Shown here in pieces: positions 16,963 through 26,043 of a stretch of 57,961 nt of DNA. Source of the DNA: Paenibacillus camelliae (lineage in GTDB: Bacteria > Bacillota > Bacilli > Paenibacillales > Paenibacillaceae); the NCBI RefSeq assembly GCF_023715345.1, contig NZ_JAMBNY010000024.1, forward strand, positions 1 to 57,961. Direction: 5' to 3'. Under the pieces are notes generated by a model that saw only the letters and a list, made by a program, of their open reading frames with translations, was not told the DNA's origin and did not search any database. A program made the translations under genes and the position numbers. The stretch's first letter is position 1, and each line of letters starts with the position of its first letter.

Positions 16963-17861
16963 TGAAATGGAATTCAATGTCTCTACATCGGAAGCGATCC
17001 ATGCTCGGTTTTGTCTTTATCGCCCCGTGGCTTATTGGATTTTTATTCTTATACTTAACACCGCTTGTTCAATCGTTAATGTTTAGCTTCACGAAGCTTG
17101 TGATACAGCCTGTTGGTTATTCCTTGGAGCCGATTGGCTTCGAGAATTTCCGTAATGCACTGCTGGTAGATGCTAACTTCAACCGCGTCATTACGAGCTC
17201 GGTATCGCAAATGCTTATTAGTGTACCGATGATATTGTTCTTTAGCTTATTTTCAGCGACGCTGCTTAATCAAAAATTTCGCGGTCGTACATTAGCACGA
17301 GCAATCTTCTTCCTGCCAGTTATTCTTGCATCCAATGCGATTGCTTCTGCCGAGCAGGCCGGACTTATTAACTTAATTGGCAGCGGGGCATATCTGGATG
17401 AAATGCAGGCAGATCTATCCTCCTACAATATTACATCGATTGTGTATATGCTGATGGATGTAGGAATCCCTCGCTCCTTTGTCGATTATATCGTGTCTGC
17501 CATTCTTGGAATCTATGACATTATTACAAGCTCAGGCGTACAGATCCTCATCTTTCTTGCTGCATTGCAGGCTGTGCCTAGCTCAATGTATGAGGTTGCG
17601 AAAATGGAAGGTGCGACGGCCTATGAGTGCTTTTGGAAAATTACCTTTCCAATGGTTAGTCCGTTAATTTTAACGAATATCATCTATACGATTATCGACT
17701 CCTTTACGGGCAGCCCAGTGACGACACTCATCTACTCGGTTGCATTCGAAACTCAAAACTTTGGTTTGAGTGCAGCGATGAGCTGGATCTATACGATCAT
17801 CGTCGCGCTAATCCTCGTTATCGTTGGATTCGTATTGTCGAAGCGAATTCATTACAATTGA
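16962..17861 (+). CDS. Carbohydrate ABC transporter permease, MalF-like (pair 2)
   Basis: A CUT1 permease of about 299 residues with six predicted membrane segments and a MalF-type N-terminus (IAPWLIGFLFLYLTPLVQSL). The EAA loop is YEVAKMEGATAYECFWKITF (about residues 208-227). The ATG at 16962 shares its A with the TGA of the upstream gene (TGATG); a GTG at 16959 is also in frame. AGGCGGTGA lies just upstream. It pairs with the product of 17893. This is the second importer channel in the operon and is only distantly similar to pair 1. Confidence 0.92.
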   Translation: MKWNSMSLHRKRSMLGFVFIAPWLIGFLFLYLTPLVQSLMFSFTKLVIQPVGYSLEPIGFENFRNALLVDANFNRVITSSVSQMLISVPMILFFSLFSATLLNQKFRGRTLARAIFFLPVILASNAIASAEQAGLINLIGSGAYLDEMQADLSSYNITSIVYMLMDVGIPRSFVDYIVSAILGIYDIITSSGVQILIFLAALQAVPSSMYEVAKMEGATAYECFWKITFPMVSPLILTNIIYTIIDSFTGSPVTTLIYSVAFETQNFGLSAAMSWIYTIIVALILVIVGFVLSKRIHYN

Positions 17862-17892
17862 GCGTCAGCGAAAGAAAGAAGGTGGGACTGCA

Positions 17893-18879
17893 ATGAACGA
17901 AATGGACAATAGCTACTATAGAAAGCAAAAGTCGATTCAACGCTTTTTTGATGTGACGTATTCGATATTTCGAGCGCTGCTCGTCATCGGTATTTCATTT
18001 ATTATTATTTATCCGATATTACAAAAAATATCGGTTGCTTTTAAGGATAAGGTTGACATCTACAATCCAACGATCTATATGATTCCTACCCACTTCACAT
18101 GGGAAAATATTGATCTTGCAATGGGCATTCTCGACTATTTTCCGATGCTCGGTAAAACGCTTCTGTTCGTCATCGTTACGACGCTGCTTACGACAGCTAG
18201 CTGTGCTTTAGCTGGCTATGGCTTTGCTAGATTTAATTTCCCGGGAAATCAAATATTGTTTGCTTTTGTCGTAATGACGATATTGGTGCCGAGTACAACC
18301 TTAATGCTGCCGTATTACCTGCATTTCAAAAACTTTGATATTCTCGGAGTGGTATCGCTTTTTACAGGCAAGTCAGGGGTCAATCTTATGAATACGTATT
18401 GGCCGTCGATTATTACATCAGCAACAGCGATTGGGCTTAAGGCCGGGCTATTCATTTATATTTTTAGACAGTTCTTCAAGGGCTTACCGAAGGAGATTGA
18501 GGAAGCTTCATTAATTGACGGTGCTGGAGGCATTCAAACGTTTTTTAGAATTATGCTGCCGAACTCTGTTCCGCCGATCATTACCGTCGTATTGTTTTGC
18601 TTTGTCTGGCAGTATAATGACACCTTTTATACAACGTTGTTTATGAGTGGAATGGAGCTTATGTCGTTGAAGGTCGCAACGCTTTCCTCTCAGGCCAATC
18701 AGTTTATCCCTGTACTAATGGGGTATTCACACGGCTCTGGCTTTAAGGCAGACCCGAACCATGTTGCTATGGTTGTTGATACGGGGATATTACTAGCCAT
18801 TGCTCCGTTAATTCTAATGTACATTGCTGTTCAGCGTTACTTTGTAGAAAGCATCGAACGTACCGGAATTGTCGGCTAA
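17893..18879 (+). CDS. Carbohydrate ABC transporter permease, MalG-like (pair 2)
   Basis: A 328-residue CUT1 permease. The start is ATG 17893 because AAGGTGG lies at the right distance; the reading frame continues upstream but would overlap the previous gene with no ribosome site. Features are a MalG-type first segment (LVIGISFIIIYPILQKISVAF), a long extracellular loop with DIYNPTIYMIPTHFTWENID, and the EAA-type loop EEASLIDGAGGIQTFFRIML (about residues 200-219). The protein is about 40 residues longer than the pair 1 partner, partly from an insertion around FTGKSGVNLMNTYW and another near the C-terminus. It lies 31 bp after pair 2 MalF. Confidence 0.92.
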   Translation: MNEMDNSYYRKQKSIQRFFDVTYSIFRALLVIGISFIIIYPILQKISVAFKDKVDIYNPTIYMIPTHFTWENIDLAMGILDYFPMLGKTLLFVIVTTLLTTASCALAGYGFARFNFPGNQILFAFVVMTILVPSTTLMLPYYLHFKNFDILGVVSLFTGKSGVNLMNTYWPSIITSATAIGLKAGLFIYIFRQFFKGLPKEIEEASLIDGAGGIQTFFRIMLPNSVPPIITVVLFCFVWQYNDTFYTTLFMSGMELMSLKVATLSSQANQFIPVLMGYSHGSGFKADPNHVAMVVDTGILLAIAPLILMYIAVQRYFVESIERTGIVG

Positions 18880-18915
18880 ACATTCGCTGCGTGCACATAA
18901 GGGAGAGAAGAGGAT

Positions 18916-20100
18916 ATGGTGAACTATAATGTTGAGCCCAAGCTAATCAATAATGATGCAACGCCTGAAGCATTAGCTTTAATGGAGTATTTGTGCAGCA
19001 TTTATGGTGAAAAAGTACTGACTGGTCAGCAAATCGGGGTTGTTACTCAGCCTGAGGTTGAAGTTATCGCTGCACTGACTGGCAAGTATCCTGCGGTATA
19101 TGGCTTTGATATGATGAACTACTCTCCTTCACGAGTTGAGCGTGGTTCAAGCTGTAACGATGTAGAGGAAGCGATAGCGTGGTGGAACAACGGTGGAATT
19201 GTAACCTTTTGCTGGCATTGGAATGCCCCAATCGGATTAGTTGATATCCCACCAGAGCGAAGCTGGGATCGAGGTTTTTATACGGAAGCGACAACCTTTA
19301 ATATTGCAGAGGCGTTGAAGGATGAAGAAAGCGAGCTATACCAGCTTATGATCCGTGATATTGATGCAATAGCCGAGCAATTGAAGCGGCTGCAGCTTGA
19401 ACGTGTTCCTGTTCTGTGGCGACCATTACATGAAGCAAGCGGCGGCTGGTTTTGGTGGGGGGCACAGGGTGCAGAGCCTTTTCTTAAGCTGTGGCGGTTA
19501 ATGTACCATCGCTTGACTAACGTACATCAGCTCAATCACTTGATCTGGGTATGGAACGGTCAGCATAAGGATTGGTATCCTGGCGATGAATATGTCGATA
19601 TTATCGGCGAGGATATTTATGCACCTCGACATGACTATAGCTCACAACGAGAACGGTTTGAGCAAGCGGTGCAGTATACGATGACACCAAAGCTTATCGC
19701 TCTTTCTGAAAATGGTGTGATTCCAGCCATCGATGAGATGCAGCGTGATAACGCAATGTGGCTATGGCAGTGCACATGGTACGGTGAGTTTGTGTGCAAG
19801 CGAGTTACTGCTCATGACATAGTCTCGAATAATGTGCCAGATGGGCACGAAGCAGCAACTCAAGATGACTCAGAGGCTGCTGAGCGAGAGATCATGCAAC
19901 CGTCACCTTATATTAAGCACGGTGACCACTATTATACGTATTGTGGGGATTATACAGAGAAGCAAGCGATCATCGACTTCTATAATGATCCAAGATCATT
20001 GACGCGAGACCAGCTCCCTAACTTAAAGTGTGGTGAAAAGGAGAACAGTCATGACATTTCCAATCATACGAGCAAGAAAGCCGCTGAAGCATTGGAATAG
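18916..20100 (+). CDS. Cytoplasmic GH26 beta-mannanase
   Basis: A 394-residue glycoside hydrolase family 26 enzyme (retaining, clan GH-A) with no signal peptide, so it is cytoplasmic. The acid/base is Glu173 in WRPLHEASGGWFWWG and the nucleophile is Glu265 in IALSENGVIP; the FDMMNYSPSR and WHWNAP substrate-loop motifs are also present. GH26 cleaves beta-1,4-mannosidic bonds. It probably shortens imported manno-oligosaccharides for the GH2 enzyme. Compared with the GH26 at 21265 it has an extra acidic insert (about residues 302-342, with DDSEAAERE). It also has a tail of about 20 residues beyond the shared ...LPNLK end, which runs 50 bp into the next gene and suggests that an earlier stop was lost. 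Start ATG follows a GA-rich ribosome site. Confidence 0.92.
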   Translation: MVNYNVEPKLINNDATPEALALMEYLCSIYGEKVLTGQQIGVVTQPEVEVIAALTGKYPAVYGFDMMNYSPSRVERGSSCNDVEEAIAWWNNGGIVTFCWHWNAPIGLVDIPPERSWDRGFYTEATTFNIAEALKDEESELYQLMIRDIDAIAEQLKRLQLERVPVLWRPLHEASGGWFWWGAQGAEPFLKLWRLMYHRLTNVHQLNHLIWVWNGQHKDWYPGDEYVDIIGEDIYAPRHDYSSQRERFEQAVQYTMTPKLIALSENGVIPAIDEMQRDNAMWLWQCTWYGEFVCKRVTAHDIVSNNVPDGHEAATQDDSEAAEREIMQPSPYIKHGDHYYTYCGDYTEKQAIIDFYNDPRSLTRDQLPNLKCGEKENSHDISNHTSKKAAEALE

Positions 20101-21268
20101 CTGTCTTGAACAGGGTGCGATTACGATTGGCTTTCTAGGTGGATCGATTACAGACGCAAGACCTCGTCACAATTGGCCAGAATATGTGCGCGAATGGCTG
20201 CTTGCTACCTATTCCAATGTACGGCTTCGGATTGAAAATGCCGCGATTGGTGCAACAGGCAGTGATCTAGCAGCACTCCGTGTAAAGAGGGACATCATTG
20301 ATCGCAATTGTGATGTTGTGTTTATCGAGTATGCGGTTAACGATCATGATGTCCCATCGTATCGTCGAAGACGTACTCGGGAGGGCTTAATTCGTCAGCT
20401 ATATAAAGCTGGTGTTACTGAGCTGATATTCGTCTATACCTACTCCGGTGAAATGAAGGAGGAGATAGACAAGGGCAGATACCCAGCTTCGATCGCGGAG
20501 CTGGAGGAGCTTGCAATTCACTATCACATTCCTTCGATCTGGGTAGGGAAACACGGACTAGATCAAGTAGTAGCAGGAAAACTTTCAATGGATGAATGGC
20601 TTCCAGACGGGCTCCATCCTGAGGAGCGAGGCAGCCGAATATATGCGGAATGTGTTATCGAGTATTTGCAAAGTGAGCTGCAAGGTCAAGAAACTTTGGA
20701 CCGTAAGCACATAAAGCATGATGCTGGAGCGATACAGCCTGAACAGCTGCTTTACGAACCAGTCACAGATACTTCAGAGGTAGAACGTTCGAAAGGCTCT
20801 TTATTGCAAATATTACAGCAGCCTGATGCCTCTAAGCTTCCAAGAACACTTGACCCGTTATGTTGGGAGTATATTGTTGAGATTCCACTTTCGGAGCTGG
20901 AATTGAAAGGGCAGTGGGTAGAGCAGCGCTGGCATCAATATGAATGGATAGATACGATGCTGGAAACGAATGAGCTGGGTGCTAGCTTATACTATTCCTT
21001 CCGTGGAAGAGGCTTAATGCTCGTGTTTGATTACGGCAGCTGCTCAGCTGAATTCGAGTATCGGATTGATGATGGCGAATGGATATACTCGAATCGTGAT
21101 TGTCCCGAGTGGGTTGGTGATGACGGCTGGCTTAGGCTGTTCGACTGCGGGGATGAACATACTAATGAAGAGCACCGAATAGAGCTGAGAGTGGTAAAGC
21201 CGAGGCATGAACGACAGGAGCTCGGTGAGTATATTTTCCGATTAGGGAAGGTGGCGATCATTTTATGA
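20051..21268 (+). CDS. SGNH/GDSL hydrolase, probable carbohydrate esterase
   Basis: A protein of about 405 residues with no signal peptide. Start ATG 20051 follows AAGGAG at 8 bases; the frame also opens at 20030 but has no ribosome site there. The N-terminal half (about residues 20-215) is an SGNH hydrolase. Block I is FLGGSIT with the nucleophile Ser, block II Gly lies in AAIGATGSD, block III Asn in YAVND, and block V has DGLHPEERG with the catalytic Asp and His. The C-terminal half (about 240-405) is a beta-rich domain with many Trp and Tyr, possibly carbohydrate-binding. In a mannan locus an acetyl-mannan or oligosaccharide deacetylase is likely. It overlaps the GH26 before it by 50 bp and the GH26 after it by 4 bp. 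Confidence 0.85.
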   Translation: MTFPIIRARKPLKHWNSCLEQGAITIGFLGGSITDARPRHNWPEYVREWLLATYSNVRLRIENAAIGATGSDLAALRVKRDIIDRNCDVVFIEYAVNDHDVPSYRRRRTREGLIRQLYKAGVTELIFVYTYSGEMKEEIDKGRYPASIAELEELAIHYHIPSIWVGKHGLDQVVAGKLSMDEWLPDGLHPEERGSRIYAECVIEYLQSELQGQETLDRKHIKHDAGAIQPEQLLYEPVTDTSEVERSKGSLLQILQQPDASKLPRTLDPLCWEYIVEIPLSELELKGQWVEQRWHQYEWIDTMLETNELGASLYYSFRGRGLMLVFDYGSCSAEFEYRIDDGEWIYSNRDCPEWVGDDGWLRLFDCGDEHTNEEHRIELRVVKPRHERQELGEYIFRLGKVAIIL

Positions 21269-22896
21269 GAGAGGCGCCTAGAAATGATCGGATCACCATG
21301 ATTGCTGTTATGTGTATTGTTGCTGCTACCATCGGTCTTGTCGTTACAACTCATGCACTGCAGGAGAAGCACATGGCTACAACTAAGGGAACGGAGCAGA
21401 TTATGGTGGATATAGGTATATCCAACAGTGATGGTGACACTGACGACGAGTTGTCAGAACAGGCTGTTATACACAGTAATAATAATAATGGAAGCAATGT
21501 TATGGAGCACGCTGATGTTGCTCGGCCAGCTTCAGATGCTGAAAAGCTAAGATTCGAGGCGGAGCAAGGAAAGCTAGAAGGTACGTCAGTTGCAACTACT
21601 GCTGCCGGATACTCTGGAGAAGGCTATGTAACGGAATTTTTCGATGAAGCTGATTCTGTGCATATAGCGATTGAGGTTGAGGAGGCTGGCTTGTATACGC
21701 TATATGTTGGCTACCGTGCAGCCAACGGCTATAAGGAGTCGGAGCTATACGTCAACGATGCTCCCTTCGGTAAGGTTGTATTGAAGGAAAGCTCTAGCTT
21801 TACGAATACGAAGGTAACACGTATTCTACTAGAGCAGGGAAAAAGCATACTTACGTTTACTAGAGGCTGGGGATATTTTGATCTGGACTATGTGGAGCTA
21901 GAGCGCTTTGACACTAGTCAGCTCGCTGCTGCGCCGATTACAGAGAAGCTAAGTAATTCTCATGCAACACCTGAGGCTGTCGCTCTCATGAACTATCTAA
22001 ATGAGCATGCTGGGAAGTCGGTCATTAGCGGTCAGCAGCTCTACACGCATATTATCGATATCGAGCAAATAACTGGAAAGCGTCCTGCTATCGTTGGTTT
22101 TGATTTTATTGAATATTCACCGACAAGAGCAGCTTACGGCTCTCGCTCAAGTGAGGTAGAATCGGCTTTATCCTGGCATAAGCAGGGTGGTATTGTGAGC
22201 TTTCTATGGCATTGGAATGCACCGACTGGACTAATTGATGAGCCAGGAAAGGAATGGTGGAGAGGCTTTTACACTGATGCCGTAACCTTTAGTTTGGCAG
22301 ATGCGCTTAAGGATACAACGAGTGAACAATATCAGCTTCTGCTATCCGATATGGATGCTATTGCACAGCAAATTAAAATTTTGCAGCTTAATGATGTGCC
22401 AATTTTGTTTCGCCCGCTGCATGAAGCAGAAGGTGGATGGTTTTGGTGGGGAGCAAGTGGACCAGAAGCAGCCAAGGAATTGTACAGACTGATGTACGAT
22501 CGATTCGTTAACGAGCATAAGCTGAATAATTTGATATGGGTGTGGAATTCGGTTGATCCTGCTTGGTATCCAGGAGACGACGTCGTAGATATTGTAAGCT
22601 ATGACAGCTACCCGGTGGCAGGAGATCATAATCCGGTAGCTAATGTGTATGATGCATTAGTCGAGCTGACTGGAGGGAGCAAATATATCGCTATGATGGA
22701 AAACGGTTCGATTCCTGATCCAGATGCAATGGAGGCATATGGTGCGAATTGGGGCTTGTTTATTACGTGGAACGGTCATTTTACGTTAGATGGAGAGCAC
22801 AACAGCAAAGAGTTTTTGCACCATGTCTATAATCATCCACGAGTCATAACGTTAGAGGATCTTCCGAATTTTAAAGAGAAGAATGAAAACAACTAA
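21265..22896 (+). CDS. Membrane-anchored CBM-GH26 beta-mannanase
   Basis: A 543-residue protein. One N-terminal membrane segment (about residues 11-31) is followed by an acidic, Asn/Ser-rich linker (about 45-90). A CBM6/35-like domain (about 93-215, LRFEAEQGKL ... GYFDLDYVELERF) and a GH26 catalytic domain (about 230-540) follow. The acid/base is Glu387 in FRPLHEAEGGWFWWG and the nucleophile is Glu479 in IAMMENGSIP. It should sit outside, anchored in the membrane, and make the first cuts in mannan. It is a paralogue of the cytoplasmic GH26 (shared YSPTR/YSPSR, WHWNAP and LPNF motifs) and overlaps the esterase gene by 4 bp (ATGA). Confidence 0.92.
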   Translation: MREAPRNDRITMIAVMCIVAATIGLVVTTHALQEKHMATTKGTEQIMVDIGISNSDGDTDDELSEQAVIHSNNNNGSNVMEHADVARPASDAEKLRFEAEQGKLEGTSVATTAAGYSGEGYVTEFFDEADSVHIAIEVEEAGLYTLYVGYRAANGYKESELYVNDAPFGKVVLKESSSFTNTKVTRILLEQGKSILTFTRGWGYFDLDYVELERFDTSQLAAAPITEKLSNSHATPEAVALMNYLNEHAGKSVISGQQLYTHIIDIEQITGKRPAIVGFDFIEYSPTRAAYGSRSSEVESALSWHKQGGIVSFLWHWNAPTGLIDEPGKEWWRGFYTDAVTFSLADALKDTTSEQYQLLLSDMDAIAQQIKILQLNDVPILFRPLHEAEGGWFWWGASGPEAAKELYRLMYDRFVNEHKLNNLIWVWNSVDPAWYPGDDVVDIVSYDSYPVAGDHNPVANVYDALVELTGGSKYIAMMENGSIPDPDAMEAYGANWGLFITWNGHFTLDGEHNSKEFLHHVYNHPRVITLEDLPNFKEKNENN

Positions 22897-22923
22897 CTTT
22901 TACTGTAACTGGAGGAGAATTCA

Positions 22924-25497
22924 ATGAGCCATACGATGTTTATAGATTCCTGGAGCTTTAAAGCAACGAAGGATGAGACGTGGATGCCAGCCCAAGTGCC
23001 GGGCTGTGTACATACGGATCTATTAAAGCAAGGACGTATTCCAGATCCTTTTTACGGGACAAATGAGCATGATCTGCAATGGATTGATAAGATAGATTGG
23101 GAGTATAAAAGCAGCTTTGAAGCGTCTGAAGCATTCATGAAGGAGGAAATAAAGGAACTCCACTTTCATGGGCTTGATACCTACGCCAATGTGTACTTAA
23201 ACGATCAGCTCATTGTTGAAGCCGATAATATGTTCCGCATCTGGCGTGTGGATGTGTCGGATAAGCTGAAGGATGGTAAGAATGAGCTTAAAATCGTTTT
23301 TCGTTCTCCGATTCAAGAGGACTTACCGAAGCTGAGAGCGTTAGGCTACCGGTTGCCAGCCTCTAATGATCAGTCTGTGCTTGGCGGGCTAGGTGAGGAT
23401 CAAGTAAGTATATTTGCTCGTAAAGCGCCATACCACTATGGCTGGGACTGGGGACCGCGCTTTGTAACAAGCGGGATATGGCGTCCAGTGGAGCTTGTCG
23501 CTTGGTCCGGTGTCCTAATAAGAGATGTATATATCGATCAGCTCCATGTAACAAACGAGGAAGCGAAGCTAATTGCACGGGTTCAGCTGGATTCAACAGT
23601 TACGGGCAAGCATGCCCTTCAGCTAACGACAGAGGATATGAGATGGAATCTTCAAGCCGAGCTACAGCCAGGAACTCACGAGCTATCGATGCCGATCGTT
23701 ATCGACAACCCTAAGCTATGGTGGAGCAGAGGATTAGGTGATGCTCATCGCTATACCTTTACAGTTGAAGCTGTAGCTGAACAGGAAGGGGGAAGCTATA
23801 CATCGTTAATGCAGGTTAAAACCGGTCTGCGCAGTGTGAAGCTTATTCGTGAGCGTGATGCAGTAGGTACAGGTGCATCGTTTTATTTCGAGCTGAATGG
23901 TGTCCCTGTATTCGCCAAAGGAGCCAATCATATTCCGAATGATAGCTTTATTACAGAGGTAACGGAGGAGCGTTATCGCGCAGAGGTGCTTGCAGCAGCG
24001 GAAGCGAATATGAACATGCTTCGCGTATGGGGCGGTGGTATCTATGAACCGAATGTATTCTATGATCTATGCGATGAGTACGGCATTATGGTATGGCAGG
24101 ACTTCATGTTTGCATGCAGCATGTATCCAGGAGATGAGCATTTTCTGCAAAATGTAAAGCAGGAAGCAATCGATAATGTGAAACGGCTTCGTAATCATCC
24201 ATCCATCGTACTGTGGTGTGGAAACAATGAGATTGATTCGGCATGGGCTCACTACGATGAGGACGCTGGCTGGGGCTGGAAAAAAGCATTTAGTGCTGAA
24301 TTGCGCGAAAAGCTATGGAGCGACTACGAGAAAATTTTCCATGAACTATTACCGAGCGTTATTAGTGAGCTGCATGCTAGTGTAGAGTACTGGCCTTCCT
24401 CCCCAATCGTATCGCTGACAGGCAACAAGGAGCAGCACGGGAACCCAGACACGAACGAAGGCGATATGCATTATTGGGGCGTATGGCACAACGTCGAGCC
24501 GTTTGAAAATTATCAAATTAAGCTAGGTCGATTTATGAGTGAATATGGCTTCCAGTCGTTTCCAGAATATCGTACGATTCGCAGCTTTGCAGAAGAGGAT
24601 GAGCTAGATATTAGCTCAACGGTGATGAAGGCTCATCAAAAGAATGGCGACGGGAACCGGTTAATTAAACAATACATGGATATCTATATGAATCAGCCTG
24701 CGAGCTTTAAGAGCTTTCTATACTTAAGCCAAGTGCTGCAGGCGGATGCAATGAAGATGGCGATCGAAGCACATCGGAGAAAAATGCCATATTGCATGGG
24801 ATCGTTATACTGGCAAATGAACGATTGCTGGCCTGTCGCTTCCTGGTCTGGCATCGACTATTATGGCCGCTGGAAGGCGCTGCATTACTATGCGAAACGC
24901 AGCTTTGCACCGTTATTAATTTCCGCGCAGGAGGAGCACGATCAGCTGCATGTTTACATCGTATCGGACCGACTTGCTCCTAGTAAGGGCGTGCTATGGT
25001 TAGAGCTCTTCAATACGAGTGGAAAGCTGATACGTACAACAAGCAAGGAAGCGATAAGTCCAGCAAATTCCTCTCAGCTAAGCGAGAGCATATCGATTGC
25101 TACATTGCTTGATGGACAGCGTAAGGAAGAGGTTGTACTCGTAGTCACTTGGATCGGTGAGGACGGGGAGCGGGTTAGCTATGAGCATTACTTTGTAAAA
25201 AATCAGCAGCTTGAGCTTAAGAAGCCAACGATTGTTGTGAAGGAAGAGCACGCTGAGGAAGGGACAGTCATCACGCTATCAAGTGATGTTGTCGCTAAAC
25301 AGGTTGTGCTTATTGCAGAGCACGAGGGCATGTGGTCAGATAACTACTTTGATCTAATTCCTGGCAAGCCGCATACCGTTACCTTTATGCGCTATGACGG
25401 CAGCGCACAATATCGCCATGCACAAGCAGGAAGTATTACGGTGCAATCGATGTTTGAGCATGTTGTGCATTCCTCTGCTGCAATTGCAGATGCATAA
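22924..25497 (+). CDS. GH2 beta-mannosidase
   Basis: An 857-residue glycoside hydrolase family 2 enzyme of the beta-mannosidase subgroup, with no signal peptide (cytoplasmic). It begins with a jelly-roll sugar-binding domain (PAQVPGCVHTDLL, about residues 21-33; YHYGWDWGPRF near 164-174). An immunoglobulin-like domain and the TIM barrel follow: FAKGANHIPNDSF, LRVWGGGIYE, the acid/base Glu436 in WCGNNEID, and the nucleophile Glu540 in MSEYGFQSFPEY. C-terminal beta domains complete it. It releases mannose from the non-reducing end of manno-oligosaccharides, the last step before mannose metabolism. It is the last gene of the operon, 27 bp after the surface GH26, and ends before a strong terminator. 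No mannose isomerase or kinase is present in the window. Confidence 0.95.
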   Translation: MSHTMFIDSWSFKATKDETWMPAQVPGCVHTDLLKQGRIPDPFYGTNEHDLQWIDKIDWEYKSSFEASEAFMKEEIKELHFHGLDTYANVYLNDQLIVEADNMFRIWRVDVSDKLKDGKNELKIVFRSPIQEDLPKLRALGYRLPASNDQSVLGGLGEDQVSIFARKAPYHYGWDWGPRFVTSGIWRPVELVAWSGVLIRDVYIDQLHVTNEEAKLIARVQLDSTVTGKHALQLTTEDMRWNLQAELQPGTHELSMPIVIDNPKLWWSRGLGDAHRYTFTVEAVAEQEGGSYTSLMQVKTGLRSVKLIRERDAVGTGASFYFELNGVPVFAKGANHIPNDSFITEVTEERYRAEVLAAAEANMNMLRVWGGGIYEPNVFYDLCDEYGIMVWQDFMFACSMYPGDEHFLQNVKQEAIDNVKRLRNHPSIVLWCGNNEIDSAWAHYDEDAGWGWKKAFSAELREKLWSDYEKIFHELLPSVISELHASVEYWPSSPIVSLTGNKEQHGNPDTNEGDMHYWGVWHNVEPFENYQIKLGRFMSEYGFQSFPEYRTIRSFAEEDELDISSTVMKAHQKNGDGNRLIKQYMDIYMNQPASFKSFLYLSQVLQADAMKMAIEAHRRKMPYCMGSLYWQMNDCWPVASWSGIDYYGRWKALHYYAKRSFAPLLISAQEEHDQLHVYIVSDRLAPSKGVLWLELFNTSGKLIRTTSKEAISPANSSQLSESISIATLLDGQRKEEVVLVVTWIGEDGERVSYEHYFVKNQQLELKKPTIVVKEEHAEEGTVITLSSDVVAKQVVLIAEHEGMWSDNYFDLIPGKPHTVTFMRYDGSAQYRHAQAGSITVQSMFEHVVHSSAAIADA

Positions 25498-25558
25498 GTG
25501 GTAAGAGCTCACTGCTTCATCACATAAGTTATATAGGCTCAATATAGCTTTAATGTAA

Positions 25559-25598
25559 AAACAGGTGGAGAAGATTTTCTCCACCTGTTTTATTTTCA
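25559..25598. terminator. Terminator at the end of the mannan operon
   Basis: Perfect 13-bp arms AACAGGTGGAGAA / TTCTCCACCTGTT with a 4-nt loop, then TTATTTT. The flanking A/T tracts allow use from both strands; the minus-strand gene ending at 25625 is convergent. Confidence 0.9.
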
Positions 25599-25624
25599 GG
25601 AATATAAGGACTTTCAATTGAATA

Positions 25625-25873
25625 TCATTGCTGCTCTTTTTCTTTACTACTTTTCCTTGCTTGACGGTAGCTGACAAAAAGCAAAAAACCACCTACGACA
25701 AGACAAGAGTAAAACCAAACGGAACGATACCAAGTATATTTAAATTCCGTCCAAAAGCTCATTCCACCTTCACTTACAGACGGAATAGAATATAGTGACA
25801 CTTCCAATCCAAACATGACGAGGCAAAACAAAAATACAGGAAGGAATAAAATCCACATTAGCTTAGCATTCAT
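25625..25873 (-). CDS. Small two-TM membrane protein, unknown
   Basis: An 82-residue hypothetical protein with two clear membrane segments (about residues 5-27 and 51-68), a short extracytoplasmic stretch containing FWTEFKYTWYRSVWF, and a charged C-terminal tail (RQARKSSKEKEQQ). Membrane topology and the positive-inside tail support a real gene, but the ribosome site before ATG 25873 is weak. I recognise no family. It is convergent with the mannan operon and divergent from the HAD gene. Confidence 0.6.
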   Translation of the reverse strand: MNAKLMWILFLPVFLFCLVMFGLEVSLYSIPSVSEGGMSFWTEFKYTWYRSVWFYSCLVVGGFLLFVSYRQARKSSKEKEQQ

Positions 25874-26005
25874 ACAAAACCAACTTTCTAATCATTAGAT
25901 GTAATGTTTTAAGCGAAGCACTACATAAGTATCGGTCATTGCAGAGCAGAAATCAATAAACCGAGTCATTATTAACACAAAATACAAATCTTAAAATTAG
26001 TTTTC

Positions 26006-26014
26006 TGATACAAT
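26006..26014 (+). promoter_or_regulatory. Extended -10 promoter of the HAD gene
   Basis: TGATACAAT fits an extended -10 (TG-N-TACAAT). No clear -35 is seen. The ATG of the HAD gene is 30 bases downstream. The rest of 25874-26043 is AT-rich with no other feature seen. Confidence 0.5.
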
Positions 26015-26043
26015 AGAATTACTTTTAAATGTAGGAGAGTACA

